Shown here piece after piece: positions 9,468-17,502 of a stretch of DNA of 52,281 nt. Position 1 is the first letter of the stretch; every line of letters starts with the position of its first letter. Below the pieces are notes generated by a model. That model was not told the DNA's origin. It worked only from the letters and a program-made list of their open reading frames with translations, and searched no databases. The translations under genes were made by a program, and so were the position numbers. This stretch comes from Pseudomonadota bacterium (lineage in GTDB: Bacteria > Bdellovibrionota > Bdellovibrionia > Bdellovibrionales > Bdellovibrionaceae), in contig JAJTIC010000001.1 in the NCBI GenBank assembly GCA_021300175.1, positions 1 through 52,281 of the forward strand, given 5' to 3'.

Positions 9468-9902
9468 TTATTGGCAAACGCTTTCAAGGGCTTCGAGGGT
9501 TAGTCTTTGAAGCTCATCCAATTGGAGTTTCTCATTTTTTGAGGGGTTTACAGCTCCTGTCCACAAAAATTTGCGAGCAGTTCGGCACGATTCAGCTGAC
9601 ATTTTCTGAGTAGCAGGGTTGATCTTGAGGACTTTTAAATTTGCCAAGACTCCATGGTATCTCATGGCCTCAGAAAATTCGCGGTCCGAAACTTTTGAAT
9701 CATCCGTCAAAAATTGAAATTCTTTCGCAAGATTTTTACTTGCTCGCTGGATCACTGTGAGCACAGTCGGAGCATCTGAACTTTTCTTAATATCTTCCAG
9801 CATCCAGACAGTCTCTTTCTGAATTGTTTCAAGAGATCTCGCTTTTGCAAAAGTAGGATTCGAGGTTAAGCACACTAAGATTGTAAGGATTAACCTGCGC
9901 AT
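9468..9902 (-). CDS. Hypothetical secreted small protein
   Basis: The 144-residue protein has a clear signal peptide (MRRLILTILVCLTSNPTFAKA). The mature part is mostly helical, with two Cys (ESCRTARKF and the C-terminal ESVCQ) that could pair in the periplasm. No family is recognised. Its start lies inside the end of the upstream transglycosylase-like gene (13-nt overlap), so the two are probably co-translated and may act together on the cell wall. That link is inference from position only. Confidence 0.7.
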   Translation of the reverse strand: MRRLILTILVCLTSNPTFAKARSLETIQKETVWMLEDIKKSSDAPTVLTVIQRASKNLAKEFQFLTDDSKVSDREFSEAMRYHGVLANLKVLKINPATQKMSAESCRTARKFLWTGAVNPSKNEKLQLDELQRLTLEALESVCQ

Positions 9903-11632
9903 GAGCCACCACCAGTTGTTTCAATAGCATTGAGTCTTTCGAGGACACGATTAAGAAAAATTGATGTTTCATTTCTTCGGGCATTGGAAGAATTAGCACT
10001 GTGGGGGAAGTTTCTGACATTGGATTGTAAGTCATTGATAAATTGAGCTTTATTTCGAGCAGTGATCACTTTCCTTTTGCGCTTCCAGTCTCGGAGAGTC
10101 TTTTCGAGTGGGACTTTGATTCCGGCAGATCCTGAGTTGTGTCCCCACATGGCGACGAGCTGTTTAAGCTCTTCGAATTCAGCTTTATTCTGAGATTCTT
10201 GCATTTCAGACAGTACAGTTTGAAACATGCTTGCCCCTTCCCAAGTTTGGTTGTCGAGGTAATCTCGAGTCGTTTTCATATTCGCAAATGTATAAACCAT
10301 GTTAACAATGGGGTTTCCCGCTTTGGTTGAGATTCGAGAGCAGGATTGGCTCGAAGAATCTTTCATTCTATTTTGCTCAAGTATTTGGGCAATGGACTGA
10401 CAAGCCTGATCTTTTGAGGAACGCAAGTGTGTCAAGACATCACTGAATTCATTTTTATTCACATTTTCGATAGCACCTTGCGTGAACTGTCCTGAGCCCC
10501 CGGCTCCCGTGTCACTCACAGCGTTGGTGTGAAGTCCCGACTCATGGGCCATGAGCCCAAACATTTTGATCGCAGTCGAAGAGTCGAAAGATTTATCCCC
10601 AGTGAGGTATTCTCCCATGCATCTAGCGACGTGGTTGAAACTGTTAGAGACCACTCGACTGTAGTTTTCGCTCACACAAGCTCGACCAACACCTCGCTTA
10701 TTTGAAGCATTGCCTTGAGCTGACGGGCAGTAAGCATAACTTCTTGCGGGAACTCCGTAGGAGGCCAAACTGTTCTGAATACAGCTCGGTTTAATCAAAG
10801 GTCTGATGGGAGTGGTCATCACAAGAGCGGATAGCTGACTTTCTTGCCCAAAGAGATCAGCAAGTTCTGATTCCATGTAACCATTGCGAGACGTGCAAGT
10901 TTCAAAGGCTCGGATAGATTCAGTCCGACAGTCCGTGCATGTTGCTGGGGCTGAGACTGCGCCAACTCCTTTATTGATATTTTTGATGTAATCTAGTGAA
11001 AGTCGGTTGAGTGCGTCTTGATCAATGGATTTTGGTTCTGGCATGAGAGGGACAGTTGTTTCCGTCTTCTGAAGAGCTAATTGACCTTTGTTACGATCAG
11101 CGGCCTGAGAGGCTGTCGGAGCACCAGGTAGGGCCGCTGGAGCTTCAGCTGCTTGAGCTGTTCCCATCTGAAAAAATCCAGTGATTCGCTTGAGGATTCT
11201 TACCGTAGTCCCGACTTCAGGCTCTTGAGCAGAGGTAGGCGCAGGCGTTGCCACTCGTACTCCTCGAGTGGTTTTTCTTTGTGGGGCAGAAGCTTCAAAC
11301 GCCATGAATTTTTGCTGGGGATTGTAGTGAACCCAAACACAGTCAACACCGTAGGGCTGTCTTTCGCCCTCAGAGACTTGAATGCAAAGACCCAAATTGT
11401 CATTGCGCGAGCTGAGGTTCTCAATTTTTACAATTTTGCCGCGAGTTCCAGGCTTTAAAACTGCGATCCGATTTTGATCTATATTTCCAAAAGAAGCAGA
11501 GGTTCTTGCGAAGAAGTGTCCTTGAAGCTCAACAAAGCCATCCACTTCAGGAGCTTTGAAAGCTGCAAGAGAAAGTCCTAGAAAGCTGATCATAATGAGA
11601 CGCAAAGTTGGTTTCCATGACATAGCCATCAC
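9890..11632 (-). CDS. Secreted protein with lysozyme/transglycosylase-like core
   Basis: The 580-residue protein has an N-terminal hydrophobic export signal (LRLIMISFLGLSLAAF), a β-rich region that may be SH3-like (~35-120), a Pro/Ala-rich linker, and a C-terminal helical domain rich in Cys. The block MFGLMAHESGLHTNAV followed by GAGGSGQFTQG (~360) resembles the catalytic Glu plus Gly-Gln motif of the SLT/lysozyme superfamily. This suggests cleavage of peptidoglycan. Several CxxC-like pairs (CTDCRTE) point to disulfides. The overlap with the following secreted gene suggests an operon. The family assignment rests on this short motif and is moderate. In predatory bacteria such enzymes modify the prey or self wall. 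Confidence 0.65.
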   Translation of the reverse strand: MMAMSWKPTLRLIMISFLGLSLAAFKAPEVDGFVELQGHFFARTSASFGNIDQNRIAVLKPGTRGKIVKIENLSSRNDNLGLCIQVSEGERQPYGVDCVWVHYNPQQKFMAFEASAPQRKTTRGVRVATPAPTSAQEPEVGTTVRILKRITGFFQMGTAQAAEAPAALPGAPTASQAADRNKGQLALQKTETTVPLMPEPKSIDQDALNRLSLDYIKNINKGVGAVSAPATCTDCRTESIRAFETCTSRNGYMESELADLFGQESQLSALVMTTPIRPLIKPSCIQNSLASYGVPARSYAYCPSAQGNASNKRGVGRACVSENYSRVVSNSFNHVARCMGEYLTGDKSFDSSTAIKMFGLMAHESGLHTNAVSDTGAGGSGQFTQGAIENVNKNEFSDVLTHLRSSKDQACQSIAQILEQNRMKDSSSQSCSRISTKAGNPIVNMVYTFANMKTTRDYLDNQTWEGASMFQTVLSEMQESQNKAEFEELKQLVAMWGHNSGSAGIKVPLEKTLRDWKRKRKVITARNKAQFINDLQSNVRNFPHSANSSNARRNETSIFLNRVLERLNAIETTGGGSCAG

Positions 11633-11907
11633 CTCACATTCACGTAGAGCAAGAGAGAGGCCAGTAATAACCCCTTGAATCTAATCTATTTGAAATGGAA
11701 GAGTCAGAGTGGTTCAGACGGATGGTGCGAGCAGAATTTGAATGACAGCTGACTAACTTGTTTTCATCAATGGCTAGTTTCGTTTTTCTTCCCGACTTTG
11801 GTCTTATCTTGTCAGTAAAAATCGTTTTGAATTGAGGCTTAGGCTAAATGTTTTTTTCACTCTACCTAGAACTGGCACTGAGCGTCTCAATTTGAGATGA
11901 TGTTTTG
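11633..11907. other. Intergenic stretch without a recognisable gene
   Basis: About 275 bp separate the divergent transglycosylase-like gene and the AgmX-like remnant. No ORF with a plausible ribosome site was found. A perfect dyad TCTCAA-T-TTGAGA (11885-11897) lies just before the remnant's ATG. The stretch may be the decayed upstream body of the AgmX-like gene, but no protein similarity is visible in it. Confidence 0.5.
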
Positions 11908-12234
11908 ATGCCCGAGCACTCAGTCAACGCCCCAGCTTCGGCGAATGAGTCTGTGAGCGTGGTTCAAAAGCACCATGGTGAAATTCAGCACTGTTATCAA
12001 AAATAGCTCTTAGGAAATCCGGGCCTTGCTGGCCGCATGGAGTTTGAATGGGATATTGAATCTTCGGGTCCTGTTTCTGCTTTGCGTTTCAAGCGCAGCA
12101 CAGTCAATGGTGGGGATAATTTGGGTGAATCTGTGAAATCAATTTTCTCGAAAATGAAATCTACGTCGGCAAAAAATGGCCAATCCATAACTCCAACTAT
12201 CGGCTTTCCTATCGGTCGCCTCTATGTCGCCTAA
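11908..12234 (+). pseudogene. AgmX/PglI-type TonB C-terminal domain remnant with in-frame TAG
   Basis: From ATG at 11908 the frame encodes a short Ala/Ser lead, then VVQKHHGEIQHCYQK, an in-frame TAG at 12004-12006, and continues LLGNPGLAGRMEFEWDIESSGPV and SIFSKMKS to a TAA at 12234. This matches the shape of the C-terminal domain of AgmX/PglI and other gliding-type TonB-like proteins: histidine-rich Cys-Tyr-x-Lys start, Gly-x-(hydrophobic)-Trp-x-Ile core. Only this domain survives; the long N-terminal part usual in the family is missing. It precedes an ExbB/TolQ gene, its usual partner. The N-terminal loss plus the nonsense codon make it a likely pseudogene. Confidence 0.65.
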
Positions 12235-12320
12235 AACTAGGCTCTGGCCTAGTTTGCTAACCGTTGATTGAGGTCCGGTAGGTGCCATCACTAAACTACA
12301 GGCTCGGAGAGGTGAGTTCA

Positions 12321-12977
12321 ATGGCATCAGGGAGTATTTTCGTTTCCATGGCGGAGAATTTTAAACACGATTTTTTTATGTGGCCCATTTTTGCCACGTC
12401 TCTTGTTGGCTTCGCAGTTGTCGTTGAGCGTTGGAAGTATATCAATGGCGCTGCTTCGATCAATAAAGAGGAATTTCTCAACAGACTGAATCAGCAAATT
12501 CTACAGGGAAATTTAGAGAGAGCTATTGCTGTTTGTGCACAAACTCCTAATCCGATCACAAATGTTTTGAAGGCAGGATTGATGGCGGTTGCCAATAACA
12601 AAGATGCTGAGGAAGTACAGACAGCCATGGATACGGTCGCGCTTCGTGAAATTCCTAAAATTGAAAAACGGACCGGACTGCTGGTTCTTCTTGCCAATTT
12701 GGCAATTCTTTTGGGGCTTTTAGGAACCATTGCCGGTCTGATAGGTGCTTTCGCTGCGGTTGCTGGTGTCTCTGCATCCGAAAAGGCAACTCTTCTTGCG
12801 ACCTCAATTTCTACCGCCATGAGCTGTACTGCTTTTGGTCTTGTGGTCGCGATTCTTTTATTGGGCATCTTCGGTTATTTGCAAACAAGAGCACAACAGG
12901 TCGTTGATGATATTCATGACGCAGCTGGAGTTACTTTGAACTTTATTTTAATGAATCGCGAAAAATTTAAGAGGTAA
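12321..12977 (+). CDS. MotA/TolQ/ExbB-family proton channel protein
   Basis: The 218-residue inner-membrane protein has TM1 at residues ~15-35 (MWPIFATSLVGFAVVVERW). Two long helices with the family signature follow: LLANLAILLGLLGTIAGLIG and the region from LATSISTAMSCTAFGLVVA. The family uses proton flow to drive TonB-, Tol- or gliding-type machines together with an ExbD/TolR partner. The start at 12321 is chosen over 12282 because GAGGTGAG precedes it. Upstream is an AgmX/TonB remnant and downstream only a stub of ExbD, so this channel is an orphan locally. It is intact, and could work with an ExbD encoded elsewhere. Confidence 0.9.
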   Translation: MASGSIFVSMAENFKHDFFMWPIFATSLVGFAVVVERWKYINGAASINKEEFLNRLNQQILQGNLERAIAVCAQTPNPITNVLKAGLMAVANNKDAEEVQTAMDTVALREIPKIEKRTGLLVLLANLAILLGLLGTIAGLIGAFAAVAGVSASEKATLLATSISTAMSCTAFGLVVAILLLGIFGYLQTRAQQVVDDIHDAAGVTLNFILMNREKFKR

Positions 12978-13057
12978 TCTCCATAGGTGTAGATGGCGGC
13001 GGAAAGCGTGATGTCAATGCTGTGTTGAATCTGGTTTCAGGAAACCATTCGACCTAA
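12977..13057 (+). pseudogene. ExbD/TolR N-terminal stub
   Basis: Directly after exbB, the frame ATC-TCC-ATA followed by GVDGGGKRDVNAVLNLV reproduces the start of ExbD proteins of gliding-type clusters (glycine-rich, then K-R-D-x-N-A-x-L-N-L-V). In the family a transmembrane helix beginning FIDL would follow. Here the sequence goes SGNHST and stops at TAA 13055-13057. The expected start codon positions read ATC or ATA instead of ATG, although the GAGGTAA ribosome-site remnant is in place. The rest of the gene is missing. The assignment is by pattern only. Confidence 0.55.
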
Positions 13058-13125
13058 TGAGCCTTTTAAAGGAAACATCAATAATCAGGCAGATCAAAAA
13101 ACTCCGCTCTTTTATATGAAGCGAG

Positions 13126-13341
13126 TCATCCAAGCCTGCATTCCTGAAGGATCTCTTCGCGGTAGTTTTTGGGGAAGCGGACGATATTCTTGAGCTCATT
13201 CTTCTGGCGGGACAGGAGGAGCATTCGATTATCACTGTGAATCTCACCTTTGATCATGAGGTCGTCAAGTTCGAGTTTTTTCCCTTGAGCAAAGCTCAAG
13301 GAGGGCATGATAATAACAATCAAAATGAGCAGACTACGCAT
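13126..13341 (-). CDS. Small secreted hypothetical protein
   Basis: The 71-residue product starts with a signal peptide (MRSLLILIVIIMPSLSFA) and a charged mature part (KLELDDLMIKGEIHSDNR, LLLSRQKNELKNIVRF). From memory, similar short proteins with an LELDD-x-I-KGE motif accompany gliding/TonB-type ExbB-ExbD clusters in Bdellovibrio and myxobacteria; this needs a search. Its position beside the ExbB gene fits. The start codon overlaps the ATG of the divergent broken hydrolase gene (CATG, 13339-13342). Because the neighbouring genes are damaged, it may also be in decay. Confidence 0.5.
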   Translation of the reverse strand: MRSLLILIVIIMPSLSFAQGKKLELDDLMIKGEIHSDNRMLLLSRQKNELKNIVRFPKNYREEILQECRLG

Positions 13342-13808
13342 GATTTCCTATCGGGAGCTTCTTTTTATAGTTGTTACAACTTTAGTCCTGAGCCGCTCAG
13401 TTTTGGCACAAAACTTTAATTCATTCTTTCTTCCGAGCGCCGAGAAAAGAGAGGGAGGCTAAAGTTCTTACTGATAAGTTCAGCGAAGACATTCTGAAGT
13501 TAAGGTATCAAGAGGCGTGGAAAAAGATTCTGTCCGGGGCGGTGCCAGACCAAGAAAAAGTTGGTTTTTACGGATGGGGGATGGGAGCTCAAGTGGCCTT
13601 TAAGATTTTTCTCCAAGACCCAAAAATTCGTACAGGAGCTTTCGTTCAAATGTCGCCATTGCATGAAACCTCATTAAAAACACAAACCCTCCGCAGAATG
13701 CTCTTTGTGATGGCAGACAAAGCTGCTCCGATTCTGCGGCAAGCAGTAGACTCATTTTTCAAGAAGCATCTGACTTTTGAAGACTTTCGGAAAGAGAGAG
13801 TAAAATGA
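13340..13808 (+). pseudogene. Frameshifted alpha/beta-hydrolase-like exported protein
   Basis: ATG at 13340 opens a signal peptide (LLFIVVTTLVLSRSVLAQ) that stops after 40 codons near 13460. One frame over, an open frame continues as REAKVLTDKFSEDILKL, then KVGFYGWGMGAQVAF, LFVMADKAAPILRQAV and ends at 13808. A one-base shift around 13440-13460 would join them into ~155 residues. GWGMG sits where hydrolases have the nucleophile elbow G-x-S-x-G, with Gly replacing Ser. The chain is also too short for a full fold. It overlaps the next gene by 4 nt (ATGA), so it may persist only as a translational leader for that gene. Confidence 0.55.
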
Positions 13809-14767
13809 TTATTCCTAATGATGAAAGCTATTTTAATCTCGTTGAGAGTTTGAAAGATCAATTGAAGATCAAACCAGAGATTCAAGTTCGTCTTTACTCA
13901 GATTGGTCTCAAGCGGCCTTCGAGACAGTTCTTGGTGTGGCTCACTTTCTGTCGCATAAAAAAAGCATGGGGATCGTTAAAGGCAAAACCTTTGTTTGGA
14001 ACCCGATCATGTCATTTTTGTACAGAGAAGCTTTTCAAGTTCAGCAAGTTCCTCAAGCTGCAGAGTCATTCTCAAATGATTTTCAGACTTGGCTTGAAGT
14101 TGCAAAAAAGGATACACTCTTTGTGCTCCATCAAGATGACCATCCTATCTCAGGGGAGATCTATTCATCTGAAGTGATTGATCAGCAGCTCAATGATAGA
14201 AAGATGTTTTCGATCCGCGTCCGTCATCAGCCTTCTTCATTGGCAGACCTCGAGGTTTCTCCCAACACGGCTGTGATTCAGTTGGTCTCCGGTCGCTTCG
14301 CTTTGGTTCTTTTGGGGAGCAAATGTAAATTTCCTTTACTGTTCTCTTCTCATCAATCGCCGCTGGTTTTGAGTCAGGGTTTAGTCAATGCAGATTTGAA
14401 GAACTTTTCAGATGATTTTCAGGACTCAGAAAAAGTCAGTGCTTTTGAAAGTTCACTTGCCGCTAACTTTGTTGCACCTTTTGCGAGAATACAGCGGAGA
14501 AAATCGGGGAGTCTCGTTTTTGGAAAAGCTGGGATGAGCGGGGATCTTTTGGCTCGTGAAATTTCAAGATCTATTCCTGATCTTGAAATTCAAACTCTGA
14601 GCCGCTGCTATTGGAAAGCTCCACTCAGCTATAAAGATTGGTGGGATGCAGCTCCTTCAGAAGATCTTTTGAATCAGATGGTTGTCATACCATCAAGGGC
14701 TCTCAGAGATCGGCGATTGCAAGATACGCTTGAGAACTTCAAGATGACTCCTGAGTTGATTGTGTAA
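13805..14767 (+). CDS. Hypothetical cytoplasmic protein upstream of recO
   Basis: The 320-residue protein has no signal peptide and no recognisable domain. It contains a lysine-containing block, GVAHFLSHKKSMGIVKGKTFVWNP in character, and later PNTAVIQLVSGRFALVLLGSK. Together these faintly recall aminotransferase-like proteins with the cofactor region degraded, but this is not strong enough to name. The start ATG overlaps the stop of the broken hydrolase (ATGA), and recO begins 2 nt after its stop, so it is co-translated with recO. Codon use looks like that of its neighbours. Confidence 0.75.
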   Translation: MIIPNDESYFNLVESLKDQLKIKPEIQVRLYSDWSQAAFETVLGVAHFLSHKKSMGIVKGKTFVWNPIMSFLYREAFQVQQVPQAAESFSNDFQTWLEVAKKDTLFVLHQDDHPISGEIYSSEVIDQQLNDRKMFSIRVRHQPSSLADLEVSPNTAVIQLVSGRFALVLLGSKCKFPLLFSSHQSPLVLSQGLVNADLKNFSDDFQDSEKVSAFESSLAANFVAPFARIQRRKSGSLVFGKAGMSGDLLAREISRSIPDLEIQTLSRCYWKAPLSYKDWWDAAPSEDLLNQMVVIPSRALRDRRLQDTLENFKMTPELIV

Positions 14768-14769
14768 GA

Positions 14770-15372
14770 ATGTCACGCAAGGAAGTTTATAAAGGCATAG
14801 TCCTACGCAAAACTAAATACAAGGAAGCAGACCTCATCCTGCAGATTCTCTTAAGCCAGGGTACCAAAATGTCATTCCTCGCACGAGGGGCTTTGAGATC
14901 CAAAAAGCGGTTTGGAGGCGGGATTCTAGAGCCAACTCATTACATACAAATGACGGTTTCCGTCCCTAGTGCTCAAGAGAGGATGGGAGTGATTGAAGAA
15001 GCTCATCTGATTGCAGGATTTGATTGGCTCCGGTTGGATTATGACAAGCTCGAGACCGCACTGTGGATGCTTGAAACAGTGAATAAGATTTCCGTTGAGG
15101 GTGAGACTGAAAGTGCGGATCTCTTTAATATCCTTGGAAACTCTTTTCGAGGATTGCAGCACGGTTCGCAAATGTTAAGCAGTCGTATTCAATTTGGTCT
15201 TAAGGTCTTGCACTCACAGGGAGTCCTTGAAGTCGAATCTTGGATGAAAGATTATCTGTCTGTTTCATTGATAGAGCAATCTCATTTGCCAGCTCCTGAC
15301 ACTCAGACACTGGCACGTTTTCATTGGATCGAGAGTCAGCTCAGTCAATACGCTCAGCAGGGTTCTGTTTAA
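14770..15372 (+). CDS. recO: DNA repair protein RecO
   Basis: The 200-residue protein opens with the RecO OB-fold signature (KGIVLRKTKYKEADLILQIL, MSFLARGALRSKKRFGG). A helical domain follows (LRLDYDKLETALWMLETVN). RecO works with RecR to load RecA on SSB-coated DNA in gap repair. It is shorter than the ~240 residues usual in the family and contains no cysteine, so it lacks the zinc finger seen in some RecO proteins. It lies 2 nt downstream of the hypothetical gene. Its 3' end overlaps the convergent TPR gene by 4 bp. Confidence 0.85.
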   Translation: MSRKEVYKGIVLRKTKYKEADLILQILLSQGTKMSFLARGALRSKKRFGGGILEPTHYIQMTVSVPSAQERMGVIEEAHLIAGFDWLRLDYDKLETALWMLETVNKISVEGETESADLFNILGNSFRGLQHGSQMLSSRIQFGLKVLHSQGVLEVESWMKDYLSVSLIEQSHLPAPDTQTLARFHWIESQLSQYAQQGSV

Positions 15373-17426
15373 TTTTTCAGAGCAAAATCCCAGCTTAATC
15401 CAAGTCCAATCGTGTATTTATCATAGTCAGAGCTTGATAAAGTTGAGCCGTTATCAATATAACTTAAAGACAAAGTTCCGCTGACGGATTCATTCACTTT
15501 TTTTTGTATCAATCCGCTGAGGCTCAACTGATTATCTTTTCTTCCCGTGGAGTGGTTTCCATAATCAGAAATAAAGTAACCGATGCGAGCGCGCAGATTT
15601 GTTTCCCATCTCCGTGGCGACAAGTAAGCGGCCCCCAATTCAATTTTGTTGTACTCTTGGTTTCTTCCTTTGGCTTGGTTCATTGTTACTGCTGAATCCG
15701 CAATCCAAGCTTTCTCTTTTTTATCATCTTGGAAAAATGTTTGAGTTGTGGCGACTGTGTATCTCATTGCGGTTTGGTCGTCGTCCCCTGTGCTCGAGGT
15801 TTGAGATTCGTCACTTCTCACTTCAAAAGAGTAGTTCGACCAAAGCTCATCTTTAACAACTAAGGTTTGATCAATTTTTGCAAAAAGAGTGTTAACTATA
15901 GTTTCTCGTGATCCAGTTCCGTCCAGGTTCATCATGATGGTCTCATAGCCGGGTGTCAGAACTGTCTGCGATGGCTTTGAAAAGCTTTGTCCTTTCCACT
16001 TAAAAGGCGCTGTCAGAGCAACTGTCAGGGGGTCTAAGTTCTGAAACTCACCTTTCGCTTGAAAAGATGTGTCGGTGGAGTAAATATCTGAAGCCGAAGC
16101 GACTAAGCTGAATTCATTCTTCTCATTGTAGAGGGGGCGATACTCAACACTGGTGCCGTAACTCCAGCGGAAGCCTTCAAGACCTGTGCTCGAGCCAGAG
16201 TCGATCTGTGAATTTGAAATTTGCTGGATATTTGAGTCAAAAGTGAGGCCTCCATAGAAGGAAATGATCCATTTTTTCTTTCGTTCTTCATTAAAGGCCA
16301 TGATATTTGCGATTTGATCGAGGTAAGCTTCAGCTTGGCGATCTAACTGAGCATCTGTGGATTTATCAAGGACATACTCGAACTGAGATTTGGCGGACTC
16401 AAAAGACTCTGTTTGAAAGTCAATCACGCCAACGAAGAAAGCTGATGAGGGGCTTAGCTGGGGGACGTCCTTCGCCTGAACCCGAGCAAACTGTTCCCGA
16501 GCATTCGAGAATTCTTTGAGCTTCAAGTAATTAAGACCCATAAAATACTCTTTTTCATTGGGATCAAAGGAACCTTTTGGGGGCAAGGATCTCAGAACAA
16601 CTAAAGATTTACTAAACTTTTCGTTTCGATAGAGAGTCACGCCGTATTGGTAGTAAAAGCTCTGCTCAGAGGGATCTAACTCGACGGCTTGATTGAATTT
16701 GGCTTCGGCCTCTTGAAAATTGCCTGATGAGTAATGTTTGAGGCCCTCTTCCGCCAGTTTTTGAGCTGCGACTTTTCTTTTTTTGATTTCTTCAGCTGCT
16801 AATTTTTCTTCAGCGGCTTTCAGTTGAGCTCGGCGTTGAACTTCTTGCTCGGCAAGGCGAGCCCGTTCTTTTTCCTGTTCTGCTTCCATTTTTTGTAAGC
16901 GTTCTAGCTCCTTTTGCACTTCTAATTTTCTTTGCGCCTCAAGAACTGAAGGATCTACAATTTGAGTTTTGCTTTTCTGGGAGCTCTTCCATTTACCCAA
17001 CGCAAGAAATGCTTGGTCGGAAGTGTCATAGATGCTGATCTTTTGTGATCTTGAGTCTGCCTTCAAAAAAATAGGCTTTCTGGAAAGCCTATTTTCAGCA
17101 AAGAGGATCTTCAGCTGATCAGGCTTATCAAAATACTCTTTAGGGATAATATAGATTTCCGGTGAAAAATCTCTGTTCGAAAATCCAATCCCAAAGGTTC
17201 CTTGAAAAAGAGCAGAGTTCACTTCAGATTCGCGAAGTTCAGCTTTCACTAAGTTCCCGTTTTTTGAGTCACGAACTACGATGTAACCTGAGTCGATTTC
17301 AGAAGGAGCCTTGTTCCAAGCAGGACTGATGTACTCAAAAGTGACTGGAACATTTGGTTTGATTACCACTGAGGGCTGAATCTGAGCAAAACTAAGCTGG
17401 GATAAGATGAACAAAAAAGTGGTCAC
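15369..17426 (-). CDS. TPR and coiled-coil protein with outer-membrane beta-barrel domain
   Basis: The 685-residue protein has a short signal peptide (MTTFLFILSQLSFAQ), a β-sandwich-like N-domain (~20-120), and a Glu/Lys/Ala/Arg-rich coiled coil (~160-230). TPR repeats follow (AEEGLKHYSSGNFQEAEAKF, EKEYFMGLNYLKLKEFSNA; ~230-380). The C-terminal ~300 residues alternate as β-strands (FYGGLTFDSNIQQ, TVATTQTFF) and end in an aromatic-rich strand (KYTIGLGLSWDFALKN), as in outer-membrane barrels. This layout suits a surface assembly or secretion factor. No exact family is recognised. It lies 77 bp downstream of a FecR-domain gene on the same strand, probably as one operon. Confidence 0.75.
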   Translation of the reverse strand: MTTFLFILSQLSFAQIQPSVVIKPNVPVTFEYISPAWNKAPSEIDSGYIVVRDSKNGNLVKAELRESEVNSALFQGTFGIGFSNRDFSPEIYIIPKEYFDKPDQLKILFAENRLSRKPIFLKADSRSQKISIYDTSDQAFLALGKWKSSQKSKTQIVDPSVLEAQRKLEVQKELERLQKMEAEQEKERARLAEQEVQRRAQLKAAEEKLAAEEIKKRKVAAQKLAEEGLKHYSSGNFQEAEAKFNQAVELDPSEQSFYYQYGVTLYRNEKFSKSLVVLRSLPPKGSFDPNEKEYFMGLNYLKLKEFSNAREQFARVQAKDVPQLSPSSAFFVGVIDFQTESFESAKSQFEYVLDKSTDAQLDRQAEAYLDQIANIMAFNEERKKKWIISFYGGLTFDSNIQQISNSQIDSGSSTGLEGFRWSYGTSVEYRPLYNEKNEFSLVASASDIYSTDTSFQAKGEFQNLDPLTVALTAPFKWKGQSFSKPSQTVLTPGYETIMMNLDGTGSRETIVNTLFAKIDQTLVVKDELWSNYSFEVRSDESQTSSTGDDDQTAMRYTVATTQTFFQDDKKEKAWIADSAVTMNQAKGRNQEYNKIELGAAYLSPRRWETNLRARIGYFISDYGNHSTGRKDNQLSLSGLIQKKVNESVSGTLSLSYIDNGSTLSSSDYDKYTIGLGLSWDFALKN

Positions 17427-17502
17427 AACATCTCCTCTAAAAAATTCAACTTCAAGAAGAAATTATAGGTGAGAATTTAGGAAGTAAGAAACGGCAATTT
17501 AC

